64,000 nucleotides of DNA from Megalobrama amblycephala (GCF_018812025.1 NC_063058.1:16826797-16890796); one strand, 5' to 3'; numbered from the stretch's first letter, positions 35,651 through 48,569 are shown. Made by a program: numbers and translations. The notes: generated by a model not told the origin, from the letters alone.

Positions 35651-35784
35651 CCTACTGACAATCCTCATTTTGGCTGCGTGAGATTGTCCTGCTTTGTTGT
35701 TGTTGAGCAACCGAAGTGTGAGCTGTTAAAGCACAAAAACGGTATGTTTTTGCTCACACCCAAATAGGGGCAAATTTGACAAGC

Positions 35785-35885
35785 TATAATAAATGATCTG
35801 TGGGGTATTTTGAGCTGAAACTTCACAGACACATTCTGGGTACACCAGAGACTTCAAAAAAGGTAATATTAAAGGGTGCCCTTTA
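35785..35885 (-). mobile_element. Terminal remnant of the 946-bp TTAA family
   Basis: GGGGTATTTTGAGCTGAAAC and ACACATTCTGGG match the reversed left end of copy 4 at 48478-48510. The tip is GTGCCCT before TTAA. Confidence 0.7.
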
Positions 35886-35934
35886 ATATTGTTGTTATTT
35901 AATTTAAATTATTTTGTAAATTTATTAAAATTCC

Positions 35935-36110
35935 TTGTAGGGTTGCAGACTCTCTTATTTATTTGTTTATTTTCCGAACCGCTTGTCCGATGTAGGGTTG
36001 CAGTATTTATTTATTAATTTATTCACCAAAATGTTTGTCTTATAGGGTCATAGAATTTATTTACCAAACCACTTGTCCTATGTAGGGTTGTGGAATTTTT
36101 GATTTATTCC
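35935..36110. repeat. Imperfect tandem repeat, units about 40-56 bp
   Basis: The word TGTAGGGTTG followed by an ATTTATTTATT-type stretch and CCGAACCGCTTGTCC-like word recurs at 35936, 35991, about 36043 and 36081. Confidence 0.6.
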
Positions 36111-36239
36111 AGTAATACACTCCAGTAATACATGCTGTGCTATATTGTGAATATAGTCATGGCTAAAGGGTTTGCAAGCAAGCCAGCTGTCAAAATTGAA
36201 CATACTAAGATTTCTTAATCCTCTATGCCATTCTTCCAA

Positions 36240-37250
36240 CATAAATTTCTTAATTTAAAGTAAATCTGTTTGTTGCCGTAAGTACTGAGCGTTTGCCGTT
36301 GTAGATCAGTGTGGCTTATACCGGATGATTGATATGAAATGATGTCTGATGGCGCTGGAGTTGTTAGCACATTCAATTCACATTAAGATAAATTGACTGC
36401 AGAGGGAACAGCCGCTAAGAGTCAAACAGACACGCATATGCACGAACGGCCCCTCATAAACATGATTGAAAGCTCTGTACACACATCCGTCCACGTGCTA
36501 GCCTGAATTGCACATAATGACTCCAGGACACACACGCATAACGCACATAACCACACAGTCAATTGAGTGTGAGAATGACGATGAAACAATCTTTTCCGCT
36601 CTGGGCCTGTAATCGGGGCCTCACTTTTGAGCAGCGTCCATGTGAATATGTAGCATATTTGTCACATGGCTTTAATAGAGAGAATCAAGTTATTTAGTTT
36701 GGGTAATGAGGTGGTGGCTTGTTGTGGGTTGCCAGTGACCTCTGTCAGCAGGGGCATGAATACGTGAACCGAGGCAGTGATGACTGCTTTGCCCAGCAAG
36801 AATGTTAATATCTCACTTGATAAAATACGGATGTGTCTCATTCTGCACCCTAGATCCCTATGTTATGAATCTGTATGTCGAGAACATTCAATTCGTGGAC
36901 TAACAGGAGCCTTGATCCTATACAGATTATGTCACAGTTGAATGTTTCTTCAATTTTGAACACATTAATGTCTTCAGATTTATTGTTATACCTGTAACAA
37001 ATTGGAAAAAGTAGGTAACTGTAAAACTAATAGTCTTGGAATTGTATTTATTAAAAAAGAAAAAGAAAATTGCCATCATTTCCACAACACCAAACAACTA
37101 TACTTCTAAAAAATTTTGTTTTTCCCCTCTCTCTTTTTAAAGTTAGTGCACTTGTTTGCCAAGAAGATTCAAGGAGCTTGAGATGAGACATGTTGTGTAA
37201 AGAAAGCGAAGGAAAAAAGGTAAATGCCAATAGTGATTTTTTTGTTGTTG
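36240..37250. promoter_or_regulatory. CNE-like unique block followed by AT-rich DNA
   Basis: 36280-36860 is unique and balanced in composition. No exon or transposon is recognised. The tail after 36950 is AT-rich. Confidence 0.28.
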
Positions 37251-37259
37251 TTGTTCATG

Positions 37260-37880
37260 ATTTGTAAATGAGCTGAAATGTTCTCTAATTATGCAAAAAA
37301 AAGTGTGCAAATATTGGTGTTTCTTTTAGGATACATAAATTCTAGCAATGAAATTAGCCTTAGCAAGACAAAGAAAAAAAAAATTCCAACAGAATATTCT
37401 TTAAAAAAGCACATTGAAATGTGGTGCAAATGTAAAAAACAAAAAATTAGGCTTACAGCACTGTTTAACACATCTTAGTGCACTTTTGTTGAAGCCATTA
37501 AAAAATATGAAGTTTACTTCAGAAAATAAGACTTTGTCTTGATGTACACTTGCACGTGTCCTTTGTTGACTTAAGACATTGTTTCTGGTAAGTGAATCTA
37601 GTGAGCGTTCAGGAAATTTCTACAAAGTGAACATCTCAGTGTCATGGCTGACTCCCTAGCTAGTGTACTGACTACTGAACTAGTGAGCTGGTTGAGCCAC
37701 ACCCCATTACACCTGCTTTATTTACCTCATCATTGGTCTGAGGAATCAGGCATGGCTTCACCACACTCCCCTTTTCGGCTGCCATTTTCGTTTGTTTGGT
37801 CTCCCATGGCGTTTAACATTCTTTTAAAAAAAGACGACGATGGCTATTGTGAATTGAGCTAATAAAACTGTTTATCCATG
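37260..37880. other. Intergenic sequence, nothing recognised
   Basis: AT-rich to 37620, then mixed. No gene is supported. The small open frame at 37644-37862 lacks splice or domain support. Confidence 0.4.
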
Positions 37881-37889
37881 TGCTAAGAA

Positions 37890-39180
37890 GTGTGTGTGTG
37901 TGAAGAGCACTTGAGATTTGTCCCAAACCACTGCACCCTTTGTAGCCATTGGAGTGGGTGTGATCCTTAGCCAACAAAGCTTGTTTGACTTGTAGAGTTT
38001 ATTTTTCCGCACCGATCTGTTAACTCAGTTGTCATTACAAGCCGTTAAAGACACAAAGCCTTTTTTGGGGCGTAATTACAACAGTCAATTATTCGAATTT
38101 GCTTTTTTCAGTCATCTAATTCCCGTCTAAAACCATCACATCAGACTGTAAGAATGAAAAAAAAAAAAAAAAAAATGGCTGAATGATTTTATGCCCAATT
38201 TTCTCTACCTATGTAACAAAGCGATTATTTTCTCTCCCCCGGAAACAAAATTAGAAGGTACAGTTCCTATTCAATGGGCCGTTTGTCTACCGGCGGCAAT
38301 ATATAAACTGTCACAGCATGAAATCAGTTTTCTGCCTAGGTTCATTTCAAATCAGAGGTTTCGAGCGCATTAGTATCGCAATTAGAGGGCCTCGGTTATG
38401 CGACGCTAGCTGTGGAAACAGAGAGACCCATTTCTTTTTTCTTTTCTTCCCGGACTGTCGGGTTTTAAGAAGGTGACTGGGTCTGCACCCTAATCGCCAC
38501 AGATAATAAATTGATCAACTCTTAAACTTCTGAGAGGGTTGAATGGGGCTCACCCCGTCCATTGAGTGTGGACGGATTACTCACGCTTAGTTGGCTCTAG
38601 GTAGGCTTTGGCAAGCCTCCCCACCAGGCCTGGGAATGGGGCTGCATTGAGGCCCATTCACAAGCGCCTGACACAGAGCGTGCTTTTATACCGCACTGCT
38701 TTATTATGAGAAGATCCCCAGCCGCCCACCCCGGGCTTGTCCTTGCCGTACTCTTTCTTGCACGTTAAGAAAAGGTTATCCCCTACCTTAATCCATATTG
38801 CAATGTGGATTAGAGCGCGAGTGTGTGTGTGTGTGGAGGGGGGCGTGCGGAGTGTTTCAACTTCACACAGGATTCCCCCCTCCCATCGAGACACACTCAC
38901 TCTCTCTCTCTTTTTCAACCTGTTTTTCTCTCTCTCTTTTACAAAGTGCCTATAGGCTCTGGTAAAGGATTTGCATTTTGAATGGGTAACCTGCAGTTCT
39001 CCTCAATGAAGACATCAGATCAAAGTTCAACCAGTCAAAGCCCTGCTAAAACGTTAAGGAGGCCGGCACGTACACAAAGGCACGGGATGAACGGCAACTG
39101 CTGCCCCAAGAGAGGGGTAAAAAAAACACACTGGAATCCCTGATCCAGATTAAGAGTGGATTATGGCGTTCACAATGGAG
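37890..39180. promoter_or_regulatory. CNE-like unique block with short GT and CT tracts
   Basis: Contains CCGTTAAAGACACAAAG, GGGGCGTAATTACAAC and TCGCAATTAGAGGGCC words. A (GT)n lies at 38819-38833 and CT-rich DNA at 38890-38940. No exon is seen. Confidence 0.3.
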
Positions 39181-39382
39181 CTGGTATCAATTGAATTCAC
39201 TATTTCAATTTTTAATGGTTATTGTAAACTTTTCATAGAATTATAAATGACAAACAAACAACTTTATATCCCCATCTAGAACTTCGGTTCTACCCATTAC
39301 TGAAAATTCCACAGTTAACACCATTGATTTCTACCAGCATCTCAAACTCTAAAGTAACTATTTTAGTAATTATTTTAATATA

Positions 39383-41031
39383 TCTGACCCGTGCTGGCAA
39401 AAGCAGTCTGAATGCGCACGGGCTAATTTCGAGCTACAGGCAAAACAAGTGAAAAATGTCAATTTTGGTCGAAATTGAGTTCATTAAGCCCTCGTCTAGC
39501 GATCCCAATGCTCCAAATAGCAATTAAACATCCAAAAGTATGTTTATTTGTACGTTTTCTGAGAGGAGTACCTTTCCTTTGTCCATGAAAAATGCTGTTT
39601 TTCATCTGCTCGCTTCTCGAGGACACAAGTTTGGTATTGTTTTAAAGCGCAGCATTCCAACTTTCTGAATATTCATAGCAAATTCTCAATGGCCTGAACC
39701 AATGAAATATGATTTTCAAACTCATGCAGATTTAAACAAAATGATCTTACTCGCTCTGACTAACAGATCTGAAGCGTGCACAAAGACGCCTCAGACAGAG
39801 CGCGGTCCCGATATACACATTTACACAGAATTACAGTATTTAAAAAAAATCTGTCTTGGCGAGTATTCATGCAAACATCATCTGTTATGTCTTAAGTGAA
39901 CATTTGGTTAAAGGTCCCGTTTTTCGTGTTTTTTTTTAAGCTTTGATTGTGTTTATAGTGTGCAATATAACATGTGTTCATGTTTCGCGTGTAAAAAAAC
40001 ACAGTATTTTTCACATAATTTACTTATTTGTATACCGCTGTTTCCACTGTCATAAAAACGGGCTGATGACTTCCTTGTTCTATGAAGTCCCTCCTTCAGA
40101 AATACGTAACGAGTTCTGATTGTGCCAGCGGTTCCTGTGTTGTGATTCGACAGCAGTTTAGTGCATCTTGCCCGGAAAGGTCACGCCTCTTACTATAACG
40201 TGGAGATGCATGCGCTCGTGTTATTGTAAACATGTCTTTAATTTTACCCTATCAATTTGAGCCGGAATCAGACCCGGTGATTGGACTGCGGGATGAAAAT
40301 AACAGCGTTTCGACGACATGGCGACAAACACACTCTACAAACGCAACTCTTGTGTATTCCTGTGGGCGGAGGTTAGTCAAAAAACTGTTTTAGTGACGTC
40401 ATTAAAGAAGGAAGTAGAGGGATGTAGTCCAAACTGGCCGTTCGATGTAGGCGACTTCTGTTAAATAAAATATCTCGCTTGGCATTGAACTTTGAGCTTT
40501 AAAATTTTACCGATTTTATTTATACTCTAACACAACATTACACACTAACTAAAGTTTAAAACATGGGATCACGAAGAACGGGACCTTTAACTGTTGGGGA
40601 AAAACATCTGATGTGTAACATTATATTAGATCCGTGAGATACAGTTGGTCTTAATATATAGGCTGTCTGTTTCATCAATGTTAAATAAACAATTGTGGAA
40701 TCATGGTAAAAAAAAGTTGAATGTATATATTTTTCCTTATAGATATGGGTTTTGACTTGGTTTGTGCCAAATTCGGTGGTATTACCAGTGATTTTAAGGT
40801 ATGGTTGCTAGCTGATTTTGTTTCAGAACTTTCAGAAAACTAGAACTCAACTTTTCTCAAAATTGACTTTGCTGACTCTATCGACTTCAAACAAGTGTAG
40901 CTCAGTCATTTTTTGGCGGATTCCAACAAGTCATACATCATTTGAAAGTTTTTTAATAGAGAATGTGAGAAAAACAATCTAATTTTTGAAAATTTGCCCA
41001 TTGTGACTCATTTTTGCCAGCATGGGTCACA
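39383..41031. mobile_element. Inverted-repeat element with nested TTAA element
   Basis: The tips TCTGACCCGTGCTGGCAAAA and TTTTGCCAGCATGGGTCACA are inverted copies with two mismatches. The 675-bp TTAA element 39912-40586 is inserted in it. No clear target duplication is seen. Confidence 0.7.
39912..40586. mobile_element. 675-bp TTAA-flanked element
   Basis: TTAA at 39908-39911 and 40587-40590. Ends are AGGTCCCGTTTTTCGTG and CACGAAGAACGGGACCT. No transposase frame is present. Confidence 0.9.
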
Positions 41032-41034
41032 TAT

Positions 41035-41545
41035 TTTCAAATGTAATGTATTCCAAAGCTGAACTTTCAGCATTATTACTCCAGTCTTCATTGTCACATG
41101 ATCCTTCAGAAATTATTTAAATATGCTGATTTGCTGCTCAAGAAACATTTCTTATTATTATCAATGTTGACCATTGACCTGCTTCTTAATATTTTTGTGG
41201 AATCCGGTTCCTTTTGAACTATTGATCTTTGAGTATAAAGTTAAAAAACAGCATTTATTTGGAATAGAAATCTTTTGTCAAGTCAAATCAAGTCACCTTT
41301 ATTTAAATAGCACTTTATAAAATACAGATAGTTTAAAAGCAGCTTCTTAGTGATAAACAGGTAAATAATGATCAATGATGCAAACTTCATCAAATGAGAC
41401 AAATTCAAATTCTATAAAAGCCAAAAGTGTCAACATTTTTGTGATATTATAAATATCTTTACTGCCACTTTCAATCAGTTTAATGCTTCATTGCTGAATT
41501 TAAAAGTATTAATTTATTTTTTAAAAAAAATCTGACTAATTCCAA
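41035..41545. mobile_element. Mariner-type MITE fragments split by a retroelement-like insert
   Basis: 41035-41280 and 41455-41545 match internal parts of 14678-15611 (ACTCCAGTCTTCA.TGTCACATGATCC). Between them, 41279-41440 begins CAAGTCAAATCAAGTCACC and resembles a common fish repeat. Confidence 0.6.
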
Positions 41546-41759
41546 ACATATGAATAATGTGTACATTATATAAAAACTAGTACTTTCTGTACTGTTTTTA
41601 TTCTAAAAAAAAAGTAACCTTGAGCATTTGAAAAACCAGACTCATTTGTCTTATAAGTATTTTTAATATTAATTATATTTAATAATATTTGTACTTCATT
41701 TGGATTGATTATATTAAAAAGAAAAATCATCTTTCAAAAACATTTTTAGCTCCACTAAA

Positions 41760-42900
41760 ACTAAAATAGCAAAGCTAAAGACAATAACACACTTAATTAC
41801 TGCCCTTTCATGGCGTCAGGTTGTGCTTAATTGCTCTCATCTCCTGCCTTATTTGTGACAGTCAGATCTTTAAGTTTAGGATCTGTGCTTTATCATTGCG
41901 ACACAATGACAGCTCACTGACTAGAAATTAATCCTTTTGCTGTTGTCTCTTAAATGAGCCAAATGCCCCATGTTGGTTCCCTGACTATTAAATTGGGTTA
42001 CTTTATGATATGGTATAATTGGTATCAATTGCTCTCCAGGTGACGTGGACCCTGTTGTTTAAATGGTGCTGCTTTTCCCACAATGAAGGCAGCGTCTTGC
42101 TGGGTGCAAACTGTACCGAGACACTTCTCTGGGTAGCTATAATCTTAATTAGCTAACCCACTCGTTCACGTAGATATTCGCATTGCCTTCATCATTATCT
42201 ATATGAAATACGCCCAGCAGGATGGCCATGATACAATATATTACACACAAAGGCAACTGTGTGAAATGTGTGCTCTCCCCTCCTTAAAATCGTGGTGCGG
42301 TGGAAAAGGACCTGGGCATTTTTCTCCTCATTTAATTCGGGCCTGGTGAGCGGTGTTTAGCGCAGCGGGCTCAGAGGGCGCCATTGTTTATTTGTCAAAA
42401 GTTAAAAATGCCTCTCTTCGACAGCTCTTTAAAAGCAGGTTTCAAGAGGTGCCCCAATGCTAAATTGTAAAGTTGTGTCCAGAATGGAACACAATTTTAA
42501 AGAGTGCCGTAATTGATGGGTTCGTTGGAGGAGTAAGGAAAGCACTTAAATTAATGTTTGGTATTACAGGCCTTTTATATGTAATAGGCCTGGTTAAGAT
42601 CATAAAAGCTAAGGAAATGTTAACACTTGGAAGAAGTACCAGTAAACTAGCTTGATTTTGTAAATTTAGAGCGTTTGTTTCCCAACAGCATAAAGCATAG
42701 GGAGTTGCAGACCACCTGGAGATTGAAGCAGAGGCTGTTTGATCAAGGATACAGTCTAAGCTGGTTTTCTGCTCTTAAATGTTCTCCCAACCTAGTCAGA
42801 TTTGTCTGTTGGCTGGATTTAAAGTGATTTTGGGCACTTTTAAGCTGAGAGACTAGGTGGCCGCCCAGCTAATAAACACCTACTTGGCCAGGTTGGGAAA
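41760..42900. promoter_or_regulatory. CNE-like unique block
   Basis: Non-repetitive, no exon. It includes ATAATCTTAATTAGCTAACC near 42140 and GGCGCCATTG at 42378. Regulatory use is inference. Confidence 0.33.
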
Positions 42901-42909
42901 TTGTCTTAA

Positions 42910-43257
42910 AGGGTTAGTCCACTTTTAAATACACTTTCCTGATAAATTTACTCACCCCCATGTCATCCAAGATGTCTTTCTTTCGTCAGTCGAAAAGAAA
43001 TTAAGGTTTTTGAGGAAAACATTCCGGGATTATTCTCCTTACAGTGGATTTCAATGGCTACCAACAGGTTGAAGGTCAAAATTACAGTTTCAGTGCAGCT
43101 TCAAGGGCTTTAAACGATAACAGATGAGTAATAAGGGTCTTATCTAGCGAATCGATCGGTCATTTTCGAAAAAAATACAACCGTTTATGCTTTATAAACA
43201 AAATACCGCCTTGAACGTACTTTCCGCTTCCGCATTCTTCATAACGCTTACGCTGAA
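42910..43257. mobile_element. Left half of the 767-bp foldback family
   Basis: TTAA at 42906-42909, tip AGGGTTAGTCCAC, collinear with 5889-6240. It breaks off at CGCTTACGCTGAA and passes straight into the next element. Confidence 0.85.
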
Positions 43258-43901
43258 TTTACATTTGATTCTGAATGAGTTTGAGGCTGTGCTCCGTGGC
43301 TAACGGCTAATGCTACACTGTTGGAGAGATTTATAAAGAATGAAGTTGTGTTTATGAATTATACAGACTGTACATGTTTAAAGATGAAAATAGCGACGGC
43401 TCTCTTGTCTCCGTGAATACAGTAATAAACAATGGTAACTTTAACCACATTTAACAGTACATTAGCAACATGCTAACGAAACATTTAGAAAGACAATTTA
43501 CAAATATCACTAAAAATATCATGTTATCATGGAACATGTCAGTTATTATTGCTCCATCTGCCATTTTTTGCTATTGTCCTTGCTTGCTTACCTACCTAGT
43601 CTTTTGATTTAGCTCTGCACATCCAGACGTTAATACTGGCTGCCCTTGTCTAATGCCTTTCATAATGTTGGGAACATGGGCTGGCATATGCAAATATTGG
43701 GGGCGTACACCTCGACTGTTACGTAACAGTCGGTGTTATGTTGAGATTCGCCTGTTCTTCGGAGGTCTTTTAAACAAATGAGATTTATATAAGGAGGAGG
43801 AAACAATGGAGTTTGAGACTCACTGTATGTCTTTTCTATGTACTGAACTCTTGTTATTTAACTATGCCGAGGTAAATTAAATTTTTGAATCAAGGGCACC
43901 T
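43258..43901 (+). mobile_element. TTAA-flanked nonautonomous transposon, copy 3, left third missing
   Basis: Collinear with about 978-1594 of copy 1, ending GGGCACCT then TTAA (43902-43905). The left end is replaced by the foldback half that precedes it. Confidence 0.88.
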
Positions 43902-43905
43902 TTAA

Positions 43906-44110
43906 CAAGTTATAAAGTATAGTTTCCGCCAGATCATATTCCATATTCAACTTAGGAAGAAAGTTTAACGCCTCTCACAGTTCAAAACGTTTACGCTACG
44001 TCCTACACCTTCCTTATTCAACTTACGAAAAACTTCATAAGTTGAATATGGAATAAAATAATAAATTTATTTTTTAAAAATCCCGAAACTTTTGAACAGT
44101 AGTGTATCTA
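43906..44110. mobile_element. Fragments of foldback and mariner-type elements
   Basis: ACGTCCTACACCTTCCTTATTC at 43997-44020 resembles the core of the 767-bp foldback family. CGAAACTTTTGAACAGTAGTG at 44084-44104 is a mariner-type MITE tip. Confidence 0.5.
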
Positions 44111-44449
44111 CTATGGCTAACAAGTTTGAGAAGATCTAACATAATTTGGTTCCATAAATAACTCTTTATTGTCTAGTTCCTTAGAAAACAATCACCTGCT
44201 GGTGCTTTGAAGAACCCAAAAACCAAATATGCTGAGCTGAAGAACCTATAACATAAACAAGAACCATATAGCCAACTCGGGAACCCTGTAAAAAAAACTT
44301 CTTGATAGGAAGCTGTATTGGTGAACCAAAGATCCACTGAAAAACCTTCAATGTTTCGAGTCAAAGCAACACAGTAAATTTTATTTTTTTTTGTCCTAGT
44401 TGTGTTTTTGTTTATTGTCTCATTTCAAAACATTTACTTCAAAACTTGT

Positions 44450-45260
44450 TGATGACTGTTTAGCGAATCTCAGGAACTATCAGGCCTCACCTTCATTATG
44501 CTGAAGCGAAGATGAATGTATGAAATGATTATACCAGCAGCCCCAGTCATTATCTTATCAAACAATGGCAGGCCTGTTCAAATTAAACATTCTTCTGTTG
44601 ACAGGTGTGTACGGATGTGCTTCTCTTACCACGTGCCTCGTGCGTGTTTGTGTCTGGGGTTGCGAGTGTGACAGACAGGGGTTTACTGTGACAGAGAGAC
44701 CCCCACACACTCCCGAGAGACGGCCTCCCTCCCTGACAGACAGCTCATCTTCCAGGTGAAGGGGTTTCTTTGTGTGTGTGTGTGTGTGTTCGTATGGTAC
44801 ACTGCGTAGGAGTAGTGTGACAGACAGAGGCGGTGTGTGTGTGTGGGTGTATTCTGATAGACAGAGGTTCAGTGCAGCAGAGGCAGGTGAAGGTGCTGCC
44901 CTGATTCAGCTGTGGACTGTTTATTAGAGATGGAGGGAGGGATAGACAGATAAACAGAGGTATTGGGGGTGGGGGTGGGGGGGTAGATCAGGTGTTTCTC
45001 ACCCAGCCCCTCGTTAATGGCTCGTTCATTATTTCTGATTTAGCACCGGAGTGCTGCGGTGGTGTCAAATCTTAACTCTGTTCATTAAATCATTAATTTT
45101 TTTCCAGACGGTAAGTGAGGCCAGTGTAATGAAGCCATCACAGTCTCAGCAGAATTCACCCCTTGTTAAGCGTCTCTTGCAGGTTGTGAATGGCAGTCAC
45201 TGATTAACAGCTTCCCCAGAGTCTTGATTATGGCACTTATCAATGGTTTTTCGTAGATCT
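44450..45260. other. Unique block with GT-rich and G-rich tracts
   Basis: (GT)n at 44770-44790. A run of G5-T-G5-T-G7 at 44965-44983 could form a G-quadruplex. The flanking 45000-45250 is unique. No exon is supported. Confidence 0.4.
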
Positions 45261-45664
45261 TTTTGAGTAGACTTGTGTTGCATGCATTACAATTGTTCAG
45301 ACTATTAGGCTATTCCGTACATTAACAGAAAGAACTGTGTTATTAGCTATTTTTTTATTAATTTTATTTTATTTATTTTTTATCTGGACATGATGTTATT
45401 GTAATACCAAAACTTTCTAGACATGTAATATGGTGCTACTTTATATGGCATTGTTTGAAGAGGTGTGTAAATACCATGGTGAATGAATATGATTATGGGA
45501 ATCATTTCAGTGTCATGGTATGTGTCAAAGTATTATTACTGGTATTAACATCTGGTGCCATCACTGTACCATGGAAGTCATTTTTTTTGTAATTGTTTAG
45601 TTTTGTTTTGGGGCTTATACCTCTTTTTGTTGTTAGCTTACAAATGAAAAGTAGACGAAACATA

Positions 45665-46198
45665 CACTACCATTCAAAAGTTTGGAAACATTGCTATTTT
45701 TAATGTTTTTGAAAAAAGTCTCTTATGCTCATTAAGGCTGCATTTATTTGATCAAAAATACAGAAAAAAACAGTAATATTGTGAAATATTATTAGAATTT
45801 AAAATAATGGTTTTCTGTTTTAATATACTTTAAAATATATATTTTTTCTGTAATGCAAAGCTGAATTTTCATCAGCCATTACTCCAGTCTTTTGTGTCAC
45901 ATGATCCTTCAGAAATCATTCTGATATGCTGATTTGATACTCAGTTATTATCAATGTTGAAAACAGTTGTGTTGCTTAATATTTTTTGGAAACTGTGATG
46001 CTTTTTTCAGGATTCATTAATGAATAAATAGTCAAAAAGAACAGCATTTATTCAAAATATAAATATTTTCTAACAATATAAATCTTTACGATCACTTTTT
46101 TCAATTTAACGCATCCGTGCTGAAAAAAGTATTAATTTCTTCCAAAAAGAAAGAAAGAAAGAAAAAAAATACTCATCCCAAACTTTTGAACAGTAGTG
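45665..46198. mobile_element. 534-bp palindromic mariner-type MITE
   Basis: TA at 45663-45664 and 46199-46200. Tips are CACTACCATTCAAAAGTTTG and AAACTTTTGAACAGTAGTG. Confidence 0.9.
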
Positions 46199-46203
46199 TA
46201 TAT

Positions 46204-46486
46204 TGTTACAAACGATTTAAATTAAATGTTGCTCTTTTTTAACTTTTTATTCATCAAAGAATCCTGAAAAAAGTATCACGTTATAAAAAAAAATTAAGCA
46301 GCACAACATTTGTAATAAATCGGCATATTAGAATGACACTGAAAAACATTATTTTAAATTGTAATAATATTTTACAATATTACTGTTTTTTTCTGTATTT
46401 TTGATCAAATAAATGCAGCCTTGATGAGCATAAGAGACTTCTTTCGAGAACATAAAAAATAGTAATGTTTCCAAACTTTTGAATCA
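46204..46486. mobile_element. Half copy of the same MITE family
   Basis: Matches the right arm of the neighbouring element and ends TCCAAACTTTTGAATCATT. It abuts the complete copy. Confidence 0.7.
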
Positions 46487-46489
46487 TTA

Positions 46490-46975
46490 AAAAATTAAAA
46501 AATCTGTCCATGTAACTGAAACAAATCAAAAATCTAATGAAATTAAACAAACAAAATTGAGACAAAACACAAGTAAATATAGTCAAAACTTGACAGAATA
46601 CACAATTATTAATAATAAAAATCTGTCCATGTAACTGAAACAAAACAAAAATCTAATGAAACTAAACAAACAAAATTTAGACAAAACACAAGTAAATAGA
46701 GACAAAAGAACAGAATACTTACAATTATTAAAAAATAAAGATCTGTCCTGGTAACTGAAACAAAACAAAATCTAACTAAAATAAACAAACAAAATATAGA
46801 CAAAACACAAGTAAATATGGACAAAATGTAACCAAATATATATACAATTATTAAAAAATAAAGATCTGTCTTGGTAACTGAAGCAAAACAAAATCTAACT
46901 AAAAACGAACAAAAATATACAAAATATAAACAATTATTTTAAAAACTGAAAGATCTGCCCTGGTAACTGAAAGGT
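46490..46975. repeat. Tandem repeat, about 120-bp unit, about four copies
   Basis: The phase word ATCTGTCC(A/T)(T/G)G recurs at 46502, 46621, 46741, 46864 and 46953, spacing 119, 120, 123 and 89. Each unit carries GTAACTGAAACAAAACAAAA and GACAAAACACAAGTAAATA. Confidence 0.93.
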
Positions 46976-47169
46976 TATACGTTTGAACATCACATGGGGC
47001 AGTCCATGAGCTATCAGCTATTTTGTTTTTGAGCAAAGCACTTAACTCTCACATTATAATAGGGGGACTGTTGATTTAGTTTTTAAAAAAAGTTTATTAA
47101 ATGACTATTTACTTGTATGATATTATATAAACAGCCAGGCAGACTGGTATAATAATAATGGAATATACT

Positions 47170-47580
47170 GACTAAAAATCATCATCATAATCAACCATTA
47201 TATCCACACCCACTAGCACTTTCATTTGTAACACCCACTGCTTTTTGTCACCAGTCCCTGCATGCTGGCTCAAGAGTTGAGAGCAGGCCCAGGTACCTGA
47301 AGAAGCCAAGCTCTCTGAGCCCTCTCCTCCCCTGTTATCTTGTTACTAATGTTTTCCTCCCTTTACCTCAGGGATTTGGTGGCCTCCAAGGTCTGCCATC
47401 ATCAGCAGCCAGCAAGCTGTTTCCAGGCAGCTCGGAGGCAAACAAGTATTGTTGAGTGTCATATATGACAACATGCAAGTCTTTTTTTCCACCGTGATCT
47501 GGCACGATGCCACATGTTAAAGGGCATCATGCCTTTCCCACCGTAGGTTTACTTTGTTTCAGATGTTTTTTTGGAGATAA
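47170..47580. other. Unique intergenic block
   Basis: Moderate GC, no repeat or exon recognised. Confidence 0.35.
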
Positions 47581-47601
47581 TACATCTGGATAAAGATTTA
47601 A

Positions 47602-48566
47602 AGGTGCCCTAGAATCAAAAATTGAATTTACCTTTGCATAGTTGAATAACAAGAGTTCAGTACATGGAAATGACATACAGTGAGTCTCAAACACCATTGT
47701 TTCCTCCTTCTTGTGTAAATCTCATTTGTTTAAAAGACCTCCGTAGAACAGGCAAATCTCAACATAACACCGACTGTTACGTAACAGTCGGGATCATTAA
47801 TATGTACGCCCCCAATATTTGCATATGCCAGCCCATGTTCAAGGCATTAGACAAGGGCAGCCAGTATTAACGTCTGGATCTGCACAGGTGAATCAACAGA
47901 CTAGGTAAGCAAGCAAGAACAATAGCGAAAAATGGCAGATGGAGCGATAATAACTGACATGATCCATGATTACATGATATTTTTAGTGATATTTGTAAAT
48001 TGTCTTTATAAATGTTTCGTTAGCATGTTGCTAATGTACTGTTAAATGTGGTTAAAGTTACCATCGTTTCTTACTGTATTCACGGAGAGAAGAGCCGTCG
48101 CTATTTTCATTTTTAAACACTTGCAGTCTGTATAATTCATAAACACAACTTCATTCTTTATAAATCTCTCCAACAGTGTGTAATGTTAGCTTTAACCACG
48201 GAGCACAGCCTCAAACTCATTCAGAATCAATGTAAACATCAAAATAAATACTTTACTCACATGATCCGACGCATGCATGCAGTATGCATGAAGAACATCT
48301 TGTAAAGATCCATTTGAGGGTTATATTAGCTATGTGAACTTTGTAAATGCACTGTATTATAGTCGAGAGCTCGGGGGGCGGGGAGCGCGTGATTTAAAGG
48401 GGGCGCAGCCTGAATCGGTGCATAGTTAATGATGCCCCAAAATAGGCAGTTAAAAAAATGAATAAAAAAAAATCTATGGGGTATTTTGAGCTGAAACTTC
48501 AGAGACAAATTCAGGGGACACCTTAGACTTACATTACATCTTGTAAAAACTGGTTCTAGGGCACCT
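47602..48566 (-). mobile_element. TTAA-flanked nonautonomous transposon, copy 4, reversed (965 bp)
   Basis: TTAA at 47598-47601 and 48567-48570. Ends are AGGTGCCCTAGAATC and CTAGGGCACCT. It is the reverse complement of 649-1594 with few differences. Confidence 0.92.
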
Positions 48567-48569
48567 TTA

